Assembly: GCF_020400605.1 (NCBI RefSeq)
Contig: NZ_JAINRD010000001.1
Span: 248,001-312,000 of the forward strand
Source of the DNA: Streptomyces aculeolatus
GTDB lineage: Bacteria; Actinomycetota; Actinomycetes; Streptomycetales; Streptomycetaceae
Direction: 5' to 3'
DNA length: 64,000 nucleotides
Shown: positions 16,984-25,953 of the stretch, in pieces
How positions within the stretch are numbered: position 1 is the first letter of the stretch
Layout: each line of letters starts with the position of its first letter
Notes under the pieces: generated by a model
The model's input: only the letters and a program-made list of their open reading frames with translations
Databases searched by the model: none
Told to the model about the DNA's origin: nothing
Made by a program: the position numbers and the translations under genes

Positions 16984-17033
16984 CTCCCCAAGCTATCCGC
17001 GCCGTTGCCCCGCCCCTCCGCCCCGCCGCCCCG

Positions 17034-18644
17034 CTACATTCCGCGCAGAGCCTGCCCCAGCAGCCTTACCCCCTCGGTCACGGCGTCGGGGTGGCTCGCC
17101 GCGTAGCCGAGGACCAGGCCCGGGGGACCGGGGCGCAGCCGGTGCCAGGACAGGGGCTGCGCCTTGACGCCGCAACTGAGGGCCGCCGCCGCCAGCTCCG
17201 TGTCGGTCACCCCCGCCGGCACCTCCCAGCCCGCCCCGCGCCCGCCGCCCGTCCCGCGCCCGCCCGCCCCGCGCCCACCTGCCCCGCGTCCGCCGCTAGG
17301 TGCGTGCCCGTCGTCCGGTCGCGGTCCGTACGCAACCGGGCCGCCCGCCTCGTCGAACGTCACCGTCAGGTGCAGCCCCGCCGCCGCGCCGTGCACCACC
17401 GCTCCCGGCAGGTGTTCCGCGATCGCCGTGATCATCGCGTCCCGGCGCCGCCGGTGCCGCCCCCGGAGCAGCCGCAGGTGCCGCTCCATCTCCCCTGACT
17501 CCATCAGCCGTGCCAGCACGAGCTGCGGCAGCACCGCGTTGCCCAGGTCGGTGAACCGCTTGGCGTTCACCAGCGCGTCCCGGTACCCCGGCGGCGGCAC
17601 GACCCAGCCCACCCGCAGCGCCGGCGCCAGCAGCTTCGACACGCTGCCCATGTAGCAGACGCGCTCCGCGAGCATCGCGCGCAGCGCGGGCACCGGCGGC
17701 CGGTCGTAGCGGTGCTCGGCGTCGTAGTCGTCTTCGAGTACGAGCCCGCCGTCCTCGGCCCAGCGCAGCAACTCGCGGCGGCGCTCACCGCTGAGCACCG
17801 CGCCCGTCGGGAACTGGTGCGCCGGGGTGAGCAGGACCGCACGCGCGCCGGTCGCGCGCAGCGCGTCGACACGTATGCCGTCGGCGTCCACCGGCACCGG
17901 GAGGATGTCCAGCCCGCCGTTCTCCAGATGCTGGCGCATACCGAGCGAACCGGGGTCCTCCAGCGCCACCGCCTCCATGCCGTCCGCGCGCAGCACCGGG
18001 TGCAGCAGGGTGAGCGCCTGGGCGGTGCCGGCGACGATGACGACGTCGTCGGGGTCGGCGCGGATGCCGCGGTTGCGGGCGAGCCAGCCGGACACGGCAC
18101 GGCGCAGCGCGGGGGCGCCGTGCGCGTCGCCGTAGCCGAGGTCGGTGGCGGACATCTCGGCGAGGACGGCGCGCTCGGCGCGCAGCCACGCGGCGCGGGG
18201 GAACGCGGCGAGGTCCGGCAGCCCGGGGGTGAGGTCGATGCGGGCCGGCGCGGCACGCAGCGCGTCGAAGGCGTCCGGGCCGGGCGCGGCCGGGAAGAAC
18301 ACGGTGGGCCGCGCCGCCCCGGGCTCCGCTACGGCCCCGGCTCCCACCGGCGCCGCGACCACCACCGTCCCCCCGCGCCGCCGGCCCTCGACGTGCCCGT
18401 CCTCCGTCAGCCGCCGGTACGCCTCCGTGACCACCCCGCGCGACACCCGCAGCTCCGCCGCCAGCACCCGGGTCGGCGGCAGCCGGCCGCCGACCGGCAG
18501 CCGCCCGTCCGCGATCGCCTCCCGCAGCCGCCGCGCCAGCCAGTCCGCCATCCCGCCCGCCGGCGCCTCCCCGACGTCGAGCTGCAGGAAATCCGAACCG
18601 TACGCTTTGGACCTCTCAGAGGTCGCTTCTTCCACCCCGTTCAT
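17034..18644 (-). CDS. MocR-type regulator (GntR HTH fused to aminotransferase-like domain)
   Basis: The protein has 536 residues. The N-terminal GntR winged helix (ADWLARRLREAIADGRLPVG, then VSRGVVTEAYRRLTEDGHV) is joined to a fold-type I aminotransferase domain with the PLP-binding Lys in MGSVSKLLAPALRVGW and the DDYDAEHRYD segment. MocR proteins use PLP or an amino compound as effector and commonly control vitamin B6 or amine metabolism. A Gly/Arg-rich insert (about residues 445-475) interrupts the C-terminal domain. The ATG at 18644 keeps the conserved FLQLDVG strand. An internal GTG at 18635 is possible. Confidence 0.88.
   Translation of the reverse strand: MNGVEEATSERSKAYGSDFLQLDVGEAPAGGMADWLARRLREAIADGRLPVGGRLPPTRVLAAELRVSRGVVTEAYRRLTEDGHVEGRRRGGTVVVAAPVGAGAVAEPGAARPTVFFPAAPGPDAFDALRAAPARIDLTPGLPDLAAFPRAAWLRAERAVLAEMSATDLGYGDAHGAPALRRAVSGWLARNRGIRADPDDVVIVAGTAQALTLLHPVLRADGMEAVALEDPGSLGMRQHLENGGLDILPVPVDADGIRVDALRATGARAVLLTPAHQFPTGAVLSGERRRELLRWAEDGGLVLEDDYDAEHRYDRPPVPALRAMLAERVCYMGSVSKLLAPALRVGWVVPPPGYRDALVNAKRFTDLGNAVLPQLVLARLMESGEMERHLRLLRGRHRRRRDAMITAIAEHLPGAVVHGAAAGLHLTVTFDEAGGPVAYGPRPDDGHAPSGGRGAGGRGAGGRGTGGGRGAGWEVPAGVTDTELAAAALSCGVKAQPLSWHRLRPGPPGLVLGYAASHPDAVTEGVRLLGQALRGM
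18610..18624. promoter_or_regulatory. Perfect 15-base palindrome at the 5' end of the MocR gene
   Basis: The palindrome is GACCTCT-C-AGAGGTC with perfect 7-base arms. It lies 20-34 bases inside the MocR coding region as called, or in its leader if translation starts later. It may be an autoregulatory site. No binding data can be inferred. Confidence 0.3.
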
Positions 18645-18745
18645 GGAGCCATCGTGGCACGCGCCACTGACAACGCCCCTTCCGAAGCCGCGTCGCCGCA
18701 GCTCAGGAACGGTTCTCACGCCCACGCCCCCCATCGCCGGCCCTC

Positions 18746-19471
18746 TCACTCCCCGAACTCGAACTCCCCCGCTCCCGCTCCCTCCAGCACCGCCGCCTTC
18801 GCCTTCACGCCCCACAGGCCCGCCAGCTCCCCGCGCACCGCCTCCGTCAGCTCCGCCACATCCGTCGCAGCCGCCTCGTGCATACCCTCCGCCACCACCA
18901 GCACCCGGCGCGTCTCCGTGCCGACCGCCGAGTACCCGCTCTGCCGGTTCGTCCAGCGCCGCGCGTGCGCCCGCCCCGCCGAGTCGGCGAACGTCACCTC
19001 CCCCGGCGCCGGATGCTCCGTCCCGCCGCCGAACGTCGTGTACGTCTCGTCGCCCACCGCCCGCCGCACCTGCAGCCACGGCTCCGCGATCCGGTCCACG
19101 TCCAGTACGGCGACGGGGATCGCGTACGCCATCGAGACCGCGTTGCACAGGTCCACCACCGGGTTGATCCGCGGCAGCGACCCCTCCCGCCGCAGCCGCC
19201 GCAGCAGCGACTCCGACGCGCACCGGTACTGCGTCGGCCGCAGCCCCAGCCGCGCGTACGTCCGCCGCCACGCCCGTACCTCGGGGAACTCCGCCTCCGT
19301 GCCCGCCGCCAGCCGCCGCCGCGCGACGTCCGTGTACGCCGCGATCCGCGCCTCCAACTCCGCGCCCCCGCCGGGACCGAAGGCGTCGCCGCTCCCCGCG
19401 TCCCCGTACAGCACCCCCGCAACCAGCTCGGGGAACTCCGCCCGCAGCTCTGCCGCATGTCCGAACCGCAT
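18746..19471 (-). CDS. B3/4-domain protein (tRNA-binding-domain-like, possible aminoacyl-tRNA editing)
   Basis: The 241-residue protein matches the B3/B4 fold found in the PheRS beta chain and in free-standing proteins. Key segments are FPEVRAWRRTYARLGLRPTQ, RCASESLLRRL, LPRINPVVDLCNAVSMAY and the late EMH-like segment VVAEGMHEAAATD. Free-standing members are thought to act on mischarged tRNA or nucleotides, but the role is unproven. It begins two bases after the stop of the LysE gene, so the two form an operon and may share an amino-acid-related role, which is inference. Confidence 0.8.
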   Translation of the reverse strand: MRFGHAAELRAEFPELVAGVLYGDAGSGDAFGPGGGAELEARIAAYTDVARRRLAAGTEAEFPEVRAWRRTYARLGLRPTQYRCASESLLRRLRREGSLPRINPVVDLCNAVSMAYAIPVAVLDVDRIAEPWLQVRRAVGDETYTTFGGGTEHPAPGEVTFADSAGRAHARRWTNRQSGYSAVGTETRRVLVVAEGMHEAAATDVAELTEAVRGELAGLWGVKAKAAVLEGAGAGEFEFGE

Positions 19472-19473
19472 CG

Positions 19474-20085
19474 TCACGCCACCGCCAGCTTCGCGCCCAG
19501 CCCGACGAACGACACCGCGAAGACCCGCCGGATCCCTGCCATCACCCGCGGCCGCCGCAGCACGTGGCCGCGTACGGCCGCCGCGCACATCCCGTACGCC
19601 GCGAACACGACGAATGTCAGCCCCATGAACACCGCGCTCAGCCGCAGCATCGCCGCCACCGAGCCCTCCTGGCCCGCGGGCATGAACTGCGGCAGGAACG
19701 CGACGAAGAACATCGTCAGCTTCGGGTTGAGGAGGTTGAGCAGCACACCGGAGACGATCACCCGGCCCACCGGCTTCGGCCCGGCCGCCGCGTCGGCCTC
19801 GACGACCAGCGCCTCCTTGTCGCGCAGCGTCGACCACGCCATGTACAGCAGGTACGCGACGCCCAGGTACTTCACCACCTCGAACGCCACGGCGCTGGTG
19901 TGCAGCAGCGCCGCGAGCCCGGTGACGGTGGCGAGGACGTGCGGGACGGTGCCGAGCGTGCAGGCGAACGCGGCGACGACGCTCGCGCGCCTGCCGTGGG
20001 AGAGCCCGGCGACGAGGGTGTAGACCACCCCCGTGCCCGGGGTGGCGACCACGATCAGCGTGGTCAACAGAAAGGCGATGCTCAC
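19474..20085 (-). CDS. LysE/RhtB-family amino-acid exporter
   Basis: The 203-residue protein has six hydrophobic segments and the family hallmarks: the N-terminal LIVVATPGTGVVYTLVAGLS with the TPG motif, and the LLNLLNPKLTMFFVAFLPQF segment. Family members export lysine, homoserine, threonine or related amino acids. It starts at GTG 20085 behind GGAGG. It is co-directional with the B3/4 gene downstream (2-base gap) and lies downstream of a LysR regulator gene, from which it is separated by 93 bases. Confidence 0.9.
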   Translation of the reverse strand: MSIAFLLTTLIVVATPGTGVVYTLVAGLSHGRRASVVAAFACTLGTVPHVLATVTGLAALLHTSAVAFEVVKYLGVAYLLYMAWSTLRDKEALVVEADAAAGPKPVGRVIVSGVLLNLLNPKLTMFFVAFLPQFMPAGQEGSVAAMLRLSAVFMGLTFVVFAAYGMCAAAVRGHVLRRPRVMAGIRRVFAVSFVGLGAKLAVA

Positions 20086-20178
20086 GGGACTGCCTCCGGC
20101 GGTGGTGATCGGCTACTGCGGAACACCACCACCCTCACCCGCCGATGGCCTGACGGGCAGAGCCAAAGAGGAGCGAGA

Positions 20179-21093
20179 TCACTGGTCCATAACCGGGGAG
20201 CCCTGGGCGTCCACCCCGGCCGCCACCATGTCCGCGAACACCCGCGCCAGCGGCGACAGCGCCGCCCACCGCCGCACCGCCCACCCCGCCCACAGCGGCG
20301 GCAGCTCCGGTACGGGCACGAGCCGCACCCCCGGATGCCGCCCCTCGCGCCACCCCGGCAGCTCCGGTACGACGGCGTAGCCGAGCCCCAGCTCCGCGAG
20401 GAGGATCGCCGTGTCCCAGTCGGCGACCGACGTGTCGAACGCCGGCAGCCGCACCCCCGACTCCGCGAACCACGCCTCCAGGTGCGCCCGCGAACTCGAG
20501 TTCCCCGGCAGCCCGATGAGCCGCACCGCCGCCAGGTCCGCCGCCCCCACCGCCGACCGCTCCGCCAGCGGATCGCCCTCCCGTACGGCCAGCACCCACC
20601 GCAGCTCCGCCGCGCGCCGCAACTCCACGCCCCGTACCGGCGCGGCGATGGTTATCCACGCCAGGTCGGCGCCGCCCGCGGCCAGCGCGGCGACGCAGCC
20701 GCGGCTGGAGTTCTCCGTCTGGAACTCCAGGCTGACCTGCGGATACCGCTCGCGGAACGCGACGACCGCCGCCGACATGAAGTGCCGTACGGTCGTCGCC
20801 CCCGTCGTCACCCGCACCGACCCGCCGTCCCCGCGCGCCAGGTCGCGCAGCCGCCGCAGCGCGTGGTCCACGCCGCCGATGCCCTCGGCGGCGGCACCGC
20901 GCAGCAGCTCCCCGGCGTGCGTGGGCACCACGCCGCGCGGATGCCGCTCCACGAGGCTGAGGCCGACCTCCCGCTCCAGCCGCTTGACGTGCTGGCTGAC
21001 GGCCGACTGCGTACAGCCCAGCTCCCGCGCCACCGCGCTCAGGCTCCCCGCCCGGCACACGGCGACGAACACCCGCAGGTCGTCCAGAGTCAT
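20179..21093 (-). CDS. LysR-family transcriptional regulator
   Basis: This 304-residue LysR protein begins MTLDDLRVFVAVCRAGSLSA with the HTH AARELGCTQSAVSQHVKRLE-like segment. Its effector domain starts about residue 90 (GGSVRVTTGATTVRHFM). The ATG at 21093 is 7 bases after TAGCTT on its strand (leaderless), which favours it over the longer in-frame start at 21366. It is divergent from the TauE-family permease gene at 21278, with a dyad between them, and that gene is its most likely target. Confidence 0.88.
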   Translation of the reverse strand: MTLDDLRVFVAVCRAGSLSAVARELGCTQSAVSQHVKRLEREVGLSLVERHPRGVVPTHAGELLRGAAAEGIGGVDHALRRLRDLARGDGGSVRVTTGATTVRHFMSAAVVAFRERYPQVSLEFQTENSSRGCVAALAAGGADLAWITIAAPVRGVELRRAAELRWVLAVREGDPLAERSAVGAADLAAVRLIGLPGNSSSRAHLEAWFAESGVRLPAFDTSVADWDTAILLAELGLGYAVVPELPGWREGRHPGVRLVPVPELPPLWAGWAVRRWAALSPLARVFADMVAAGVDAQGSPVMDQ

Positions 21094-21108
21094 GGGCGTC
21101 AAGCTAAC

Positions 21109-21126
21109 CCTTGGGGACGCCCAAGG
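21109..21126. promoter_or_regulatory. LysR-type dyad CCTTGGG-N4-CCCAAGG
   Basis: Perfect 7-base arms are separated by four bases, located 16 bases upstream of the LysR start and within the divergent gap. The T-N11-A pattern expected for LysR sites is present. Downstream, TTGACT (21136-21141) with CACGAT about 18 bases further is a reasonable promoter for the permease gene. Confidence 0.5.
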
Positions 21127-21277
21127 ACACCCGAGGATTGACTTGGACGGATCGCCGCGCCCACGATGACCACGATCTTTGCTGTACGCCCGCACCCGGC
21201 CCGACCGCCCGCACGACGCAGGAACAAGGGGACCGCCCCCCGCCCGGGAGACCGACCTACGGAACGAGGACGCCGCC

Positions 21278-22033
21278 GTGGAACCGCTCGAAGCCGCCGC
21301 GCTCGCCGGCGCCGGACTCGTCGCCGGCGGCATGAACGCGGTCGTCGGCTCCGGCACGCTCATCACCTTCCCGACGCTCCTCGCCCTCGGCTATCCGCCG
21401 GTCCTCGCGAACGTCTCCAACACCGTCGGCCTCGTCCCCGGCGTCGCCGGCGCCGTCTACGGCTACCGCCGCGAACTCCGCGGCCAGCGCAGCCGCATAC
21501 TGCGCTTCGGCACCGCCTCCCTCATCGGCGGCCTGGCCGGCGCGCTGCTGCTCCTGCAACTGCCCGCCGAGGCGTTCCAGGCCGTGGTCCCCGTCCTGAT
21601 CCTCACGGCCTGCGCCCTGGTCCTCCTCCAGCCCGTCCTCAGCCGCCGCCTCGCCGCGCGCAGCGAGGACGACGACTCGGACGGCGGCACCCCGATGTGG
21701 ATCGGCGTCCTCGGCACGGGCGTCTACGGCGGCTACTTCGGCGCCGCGCAGGGCGTCATCCTCATGGGCCTGTTCGGCACCTTCGTCCGTGACGACCTCC
21801 AGCGCCTCAACGCCGTCAAGAACGTCCTCGCCGCCCTCGTCAACGGGGTCGCGTCGATCGTCTTCATCATCGTCACGGACGTCGACTGGACCGCGGCCGG
21901 CATCATCGCCATCGGCTCGACACTCGGCGGCTTTCTCGGCGCCCACCTGGGGCGGAAGCTCACCCCCGCGCTGATGCGCACGATCATCGTCACCGTCGGC
22001 ACCACCGCCGCCCTCACCATGATCATCCGCTGA
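21278..22033 (+). CDS. TauE/SafE-family (sulfite exporter-like) membrane protein
   Basis: The 251-residue protein has about eight hydrophobic segments. The duplicated TauE/SafE signature is seen in AGGMNAVVGSGTLITFPTLL near the start and GVYGGYFGAAQGVILMGLFG in the second half. The family moves sulfite, sulfoacetate or other small anions across the membrane. It starts at GTG 21278 behind GAGGA. It is divergent from a LysR regulator with a dyad between, suggesting inducible expression. The true substrate is unknown. Confidence 0.88.
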   Translation: MEPLEAAALAGAGLVAGGMNAVVGSGTLITFPTLLALGYPPVLANVSNTVGLVPGVAGAVYGYRRELRGQRSRILRFGTASLIGGLAGALLLLQLPAEAFQAVVPVLILTACALVLLQPVLSRRLAARSEDDDSDGGTPMWIGVLGTGVYGGYFGAAQGVILMGLFGTFVRDDLQRLNAVKNVLAALVNGVASIVFIIVTDVDWTAAGIIAIGSTLGGFLGAHLGRKLTPALMRTIIVTVGTTAALTMIIR

Positions 22034-22285
22034 CGGCGCGCGCGCCTTACGAGCCGGCGGAGCGGGGACGTCGCGGCGGTGTGGTGCGGCTCCCCCCGTT
22101 CCGGATCGATGCCGACCGATGCGCTGAGCCGGCGCCGGCCGCGGTGGCCACCGGTCGGCACGTCGGCTCCGGTCGCGGGCACCGACTCGCAGACGTAGAC
22201 GCCCGGTCCGGCCTCCTGGTTCTCGACCGCCGGAAGTCCGGACACCCGCTCCCGTGTACTTCGGCCGCACGCGCCTGGGCAGGCT

Positions 22286-23095
22286 CTAGCCGAACACCCG
22301 GTCCAGCACCGTCGCGATGCCGTCCTCGTCGTTCGACCCGGTCGTCTCGTCCGCGACCGCGGCCAGTTCCGGGTGCGCCCCCGCCATCGCCACCCCGTGG
22401 CCGGCCCAGCGGAACATCGGTATGTCGTTCGGCATGTCCCCGAACGCGATCGTCTCCGCGCCCCTGACCCCGAGCCGGCGCGCCGCGACCGACAGGCCCG
22501 TGGCCTTGCTCAGCCCGAGCGGCAGCACCTCGACGGTGTCGGCGCCGGCGAGGACGACCTCGACGAGGCCGCCGACCGTGTCGCGGGCCGCGGCCGTCAG
22601 CGCGTCGTCGTCCAGGTCGGGGTGCTGGAGGTAGAGCTTGCCGATCGGCTGGGCCCACAGCTCGGCGCGCTCCGCCACCCGCCGGACCGGCAGGTCCTCC
22701 CGGGCCACCGCGCGGAAGCCGGGGCCGAAGAGCACCTCGCCCGCGAGGCCGTCCGCGCTGGCGGCCACCACCACCTCGCCGACCTCGGCCTCCAGCTTCG
22801 CCACCGCGTCGGCGGCGAGCCGCCGGTCGAGCGTCACGGAGGTCAGCAGCCGGTCCTCGCCCGCGTGGTACACCTGCGCGCCCTGGCCGCAGACGGCCAG
22901 GCCCTCGTAGCCCAGCCCGTCCAGTATGTGCCGGGTCCAGGCCACGGCCCGGCCGGTGACGACGATGTGCGCCGCGCCCCGCGCGCACGCCGCCTCGATC
23001 GCCGCGCGCGTGCGCGGCGAGACCGTCTCGTCGCTGCGCAGCAGTGTGCCGTCGAGGTCCGTGGCGATGAGCCGGTACGGAAGGGCGCCGCTCAT
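22286..23095 (-). CDS. Cof-type HAD phosphatase
   Basis: The 269-residue HAD hydrolase belongs to the Cof (type IIB cap) subfamily. Motif I is [13 protein letters not shown], a C2 cap lies in the middle, the motif III Lys is in [10 protein letters not shown], and motif IV is [13 protein letters not shown]. Members dephosphorylate sugar phosphates, phosphorylated vitamins or nucleotides. The ATG at 23095 overlaps the stop of serS (ATGA), so the two are co-translated. That link is conserved in my memory of Streptomyces but does not reveal the substrate. Confidence 0.88.
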   Translation of the reverse strand: MSGALPYRLIATDLDGTLLRSDETVSPRTRAAIEAACARGAAHIVVTGRAVAWTRHILDGLGYEGLAVCGQGAQVYHAGEDRLLTSVTLDRRLAADAVAKLEAEVGEVVVAASADGLAGEVLFGPGFRAVAREDLPVRRVAERAELWAQPIGKLYLQHPDLDDDALTAAARDTVGGLVEVVLAGADTVEVLPLGLSKATGLSVAARRLGVRGAETIAFGDMPNDIPMFRWAGHGVAMAGAHPELAAVADETTGSNDEDGIATVLDRVFG

Positions 23096-24381
23096 TTCGC
23101 CACCGGCTCCAGCACCTCGCGCCCGCCCAGGTACGGCCGCAGCACCTCCGGCACCGCCACCGAGCCGTCCGCCTGCTGGTGCGTCTCCAGGATCGCCACG
23201 ATCGTCCGCGGCACGGCGCACAGCGTCCCGTTCAGCGTCGCCAGCGGGCGGGCCGCCTTCTTCTGGCCCTGCCCGTCGCGCATCCGCACCGACAGCCGCC
23301 GCGCCTGGAACTCGCCGCAGTTCGACGTCGACGTCAGCTCCCGGTACTTGCCCTGCGTCGGGATCCAGGCCTCGCAGTCGTACTTCCGCGAGGCCGACGC
23401 GCCCAGGTCGCCCGAGGCCACGTCGATCACCCGGTACGCCAGGCCGAGGGCGGACAGCCACTGCTTCTCCCAGTCCAGCAGCCGCGCGTGCTCCGCCTCG
23501 GCGTCCTGCGGGTCGACGTACGAGAACATCTCGACCTTGTCGAACTGGTGCACCCGGATGATGCCGCGGGTGTCCTTGCCGTGCGAGCCCGCCTCGCGGC
23601 GGAAGCAGGGCGAGAACCCCGCGTACCGCAGGGGCAGCCGGTCGGCCTCGATGATCTCGTCCATGTGGTACGCCGCGAGCGTGACCTCCGAGGTGCCGAC
23701 GAGGTAGAAGTCGTCGCGCTCCAGGTAGTACACGTCCTCGGCGGCCTGGCCGAGGAAGCCGGTGCCCTCCATGGCGCGCGGCTTGACCAGCGCGGGCGTG
23801 AGCATCGGGGTGAAGCCGGCGGCGGTGGCCCGGGCGATCGCCGCATTGACGAGGGCCAGCTCCAGCAGGGCGCCGACGCCCGTCAGGTAGTAGAAGCGCG
23901 AGCCGGAGACCTTCGCGGCGCGCTCGGTGTCGATGGCGCCGAGGATGCGGCCCAGCTCCAGGTGGTCGCGAGGCTCGAAGCCCTCGGCGGCGAAGTCGCG
24001 CGGGGTGCCGACGGTCTCCAGCAGCGCGAAGTCGTCCTCGCCGCCGACGGGCACGTCGGGATGCACCACGTTCCCCAGGCGCAGCAGCAGCGCCTGGGTC
24101 TCGGCGGCGGCCTCGTCCTGCGCGGCGTCCGCGGCCTTGACGGCGGCGGACAGCTCGCCGGTGCGCCGCAGCAGGTCCTGCTTCTCCTCGCCCTGCGCGC
24201 GCGGGATCAGCTTGCCGAGCTGCTTCTGCTCGGCCCGCAGTTCGTCGAAGCGCGTACTGGACGACCTGCGCCGCTCGTCGGCGGAGAGCAGCGCGTCGAC
24301 GAGGTCGACGTCCTCTCCACGGGCGCGCTGCGACGCACGCACTCGGTCGGGGTCCTCACGAAGCAGGCGAAGGTCAATCAC
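23092..24381 (-). CDS. serS: Seryl-tRNA synthetase
   Basis: The 429-residue class II synthetase charges tRNA-Ser (and tRNA-Sec where present). The N-terminal antiparallel coiled-coil arm (residues about 30-105, for example [20 protein letters not shown]) grips the long variable arm of tRNA-Ser. The catalytic domain has [15 protein letters not shown], motif 2 [21 protein letters not shown], and the motif 3 region near [17 protein letters not shown], with [11 protein letters not shown] between them. The length is normal. The start at 24381 has conserved [18 protein letters not shown] sequence. Confidence 0.96.
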   Translation of the reverse strand: MIDLRLLREDPDRVRASQRARGEDVDLVDALLSADERRRSSSTRFDELRAEQKQLGKLIPRAQGEEKQDLLRRTGELSAAVKAADAAQDEAAAETQALLLRLGNVVHPDVPVGGEDDFALLETVGTPRDFAAEGFEPRDHLELGRILGAIDTERAAKVSGSRFYYLTGVGALLELALVNAAIARATAAGFTPMLTPALVKPRAMEGTGFLGQAAEDVYYLERDDFYLVGTSEVTLAAYHMDEIIEADRLPLRYAGFSPCFRREAGSHGKDTRGIIRVHQFDKVEMFSYVDPQDAEAEHARLLDWEKQWLSALGLAYRVIDVASGDLGASASRKYDCEAWIPTQGKYRELTSTSNCGEFQARRLSVRMRDGQGQKKAARPLATLNGTLCAVPRTIVAILETHQQADGSVAVPEVLRPYLGGREVLEPVAK

Positions 24382-24898
24382 GCAGCCAGGTTACCGGGGT
24401 GCGCCGACCGGTTCTCCGCCGAATTCCACCCCTGTGGATTTCTCGGCGTTTTGTGGTGAATGACCGGTTTCGCGGATCCCGCTTCTGGGCGGATGGAGAA
24501 AAGGTGCACAGCGGAGCAATCGGGACATAAGGTCGGTGTACGTCCGTGGCGTGCACGGCAGTTGGGGAATCCTTTTCCACAGGTGGCCGCGGATCCGGAA
24601 AGTTATCCACAGGGCGGGGAGGGGGCCTGTGGAAGCCGGGGAAGATCGTTCCGTAGGGCCGGTGCTGGCGCAGGAATTCCCCGTTTCGCCTCCGGCTACA
24701 CACCCTTTGGAGCGGAATTGCCTACCGCCTTAGAGTGGATCAAGGGAATTGCCGTGACGAGTAACCATCTGAGCAGTTGGACGCCGGAAATCAGTCACTA
24801 GACAGATTTGTCGACATTGCCCGTTCGGGTACCGGAGTTATGCACAGCCGACCCCGACAGCCTGTGGATAACTCCGCGAGCTGTGCACAGACCCCAGG
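24382..24898. other. Gene-free region with a cluster of DnaA-box-like sites
   Basis: No convincing gene is present. Two perfect TTATCCACA sites lie at 24603-24611 (plus) and 24863-24871 (minus). One-to-two-mismatch relatives are at 24433-24441, 24573-24581, 24628-24636 and 24838-24846, and TGTGCACAG is at 24882. A direct repeat GGAATTGCC occurs at 24714-24722 and 24745-24753. TTGGAG (24707-24712), 18 bases and TAGAGT (24731-24736) form a fair plus-strand promoter, followed by a 15-codon frame from GTG 24754 to TAG 24801. The serS promoter must also lie here. Confidence 0.55.
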
Positions 24899-25834
24899 TC
24901 AGGCGCGGCCGTCCAGACACCGCGTCAGCCAGTCCGACGCCTCCGTGAAGGCCGTGTCCGACGTCTCCGGGCGCAGCGGCCCGACGTCCGCTGGCGACAG
25001 CCCCGCGCGCGGGTACGAGCCGAGGAACCGCACCCGCGGGCAGATCCGCTTCAGCCCCATCAGCGCCTCGCCCACCCGGCGGTCGGTGATGTGCCCCTCG
25101 CAGTCCACCGAGAAGCAGTACCGCCCGATGCCCTCACCCGTCGGCCGCGACTCGATGCGCAGCATGTTGACGCCGCGCACCGCGTACTCCTGGAGCAGCT
25201 CCATCAGCGCGCCCGGGTGGTCGTCGCCGAGCCAGATCACGACCGACGTCTTGTCCGCACCCGTCGGTGCCGCCGGCCGCGCCGGGCGGCCGACGAGGAC
25301 GAACCGGGTCTCCGCGTTCTCCGCGTCGTGGATGTCGGAGACCAGCGGCTCCAGCCCGTACACCGACGCCGCGAACTCGCCTGCGAACGCCCCGTCCACC
25401 CGGCCCTCCTGCACCTGCCGCGCGCCGTCCGCGTTGGACGCCGACGACTCCCACACCGCGTCCGGCAGGTGCCCGGCCAGCCAGCGCCGCACCTGCGGCT
25501 GCGCCACCGGGTGCCCGGTGACCGTCTTGATGTCGGCCAGCTCCGTCCCCGGCCGCACCAGCAGGGCGAACGCGATCGGCAGCAGCACCTCGCGGTAGAT
25601 CATCAGCGGCTCGCCGAGCGCCAGCTCGTCGAGGGTGGCGGTCACGCCGCCCTCCACGGAGTTCTCGATCGGCACCAGCGCGCCCGCGGCGGCCCCGCCG
25701 CGCACCGAGTCCAGCACCGCGGGCACCGAGACCATCGGCACCAGCTCGCGCGTCGCCGCCTCGGGGAGGGTGCGCAGCGCGGCCTCGGTGAAGGTGCCCT
25801 CGGGGCCGAGGTAGGTGAAGCGGCTGGCGGACAT
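24899..25834 (-). CDS. pheA: Prephenate dehydratase
   Basis: The 311-residue protein converts prephenate to phenylpyruvate in phenylalanine synthesis. The catalytic PDT domain starts SRFTYLGPEGTFTEAALRTL and has the conserved VPIENSVEGGVTATLDEL. A C-terminal ACT domain with SVVIWLGDDHPGALMELLQE and the ESRP motif (LRIESRPTGEG) gives feedback control by phenylalanine. GAGGAG precedes the ATG at 25834. The C-terminal tail extends slightly beyond the ACT domain. It lies between serS and the DyP peroxidase gene, all on the minus strand. Confidence 0.95.
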   Translation of the reverse strand: MSASRFTYLGPEGTFTEAALRTLPEAATRELVPMVSVPAVLDSVRGGAAAGALVPIENSVEGGVTATLDELALGEPLMIYREVLLPIAFALLVRPGTELADIKTVTGHPVAQPQVRRWLAGHLPDAVWESSASNADGARQVQEGRVDGAFAGEFAASVYGLEPLVSDIHDAENAETRFVLVGRPARPAAPTGADKTSVVIWLGDDHPGALMELLQEYAVRGVNMLRIESRPTGEGIGRYCFSVDCEGHITDRRVGEALMGLKRICPRVRFLGSYPRAGLSPADVGPLRPETSDTAFTEASDWLTRCLDGRA

Positions 25835-25953
25835 GGGGGCGGCTCCTCGTGGGCGTTCGGCGAGACGGCCACGATACCCACGGGCACGGGGCGGGGGGTG
25901 CCGGTCCGGGGAACGGACGATCATGGGCCCGCCCCGCCGCCCCGCCGCCCCGC

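Noticed and set aside
22034..22285. Possible gene remnant between the TauE-type permease and the HAD phosphatase
   Set aside because: Short frames on both strands lack start signals and motifs; treated as intergenic.
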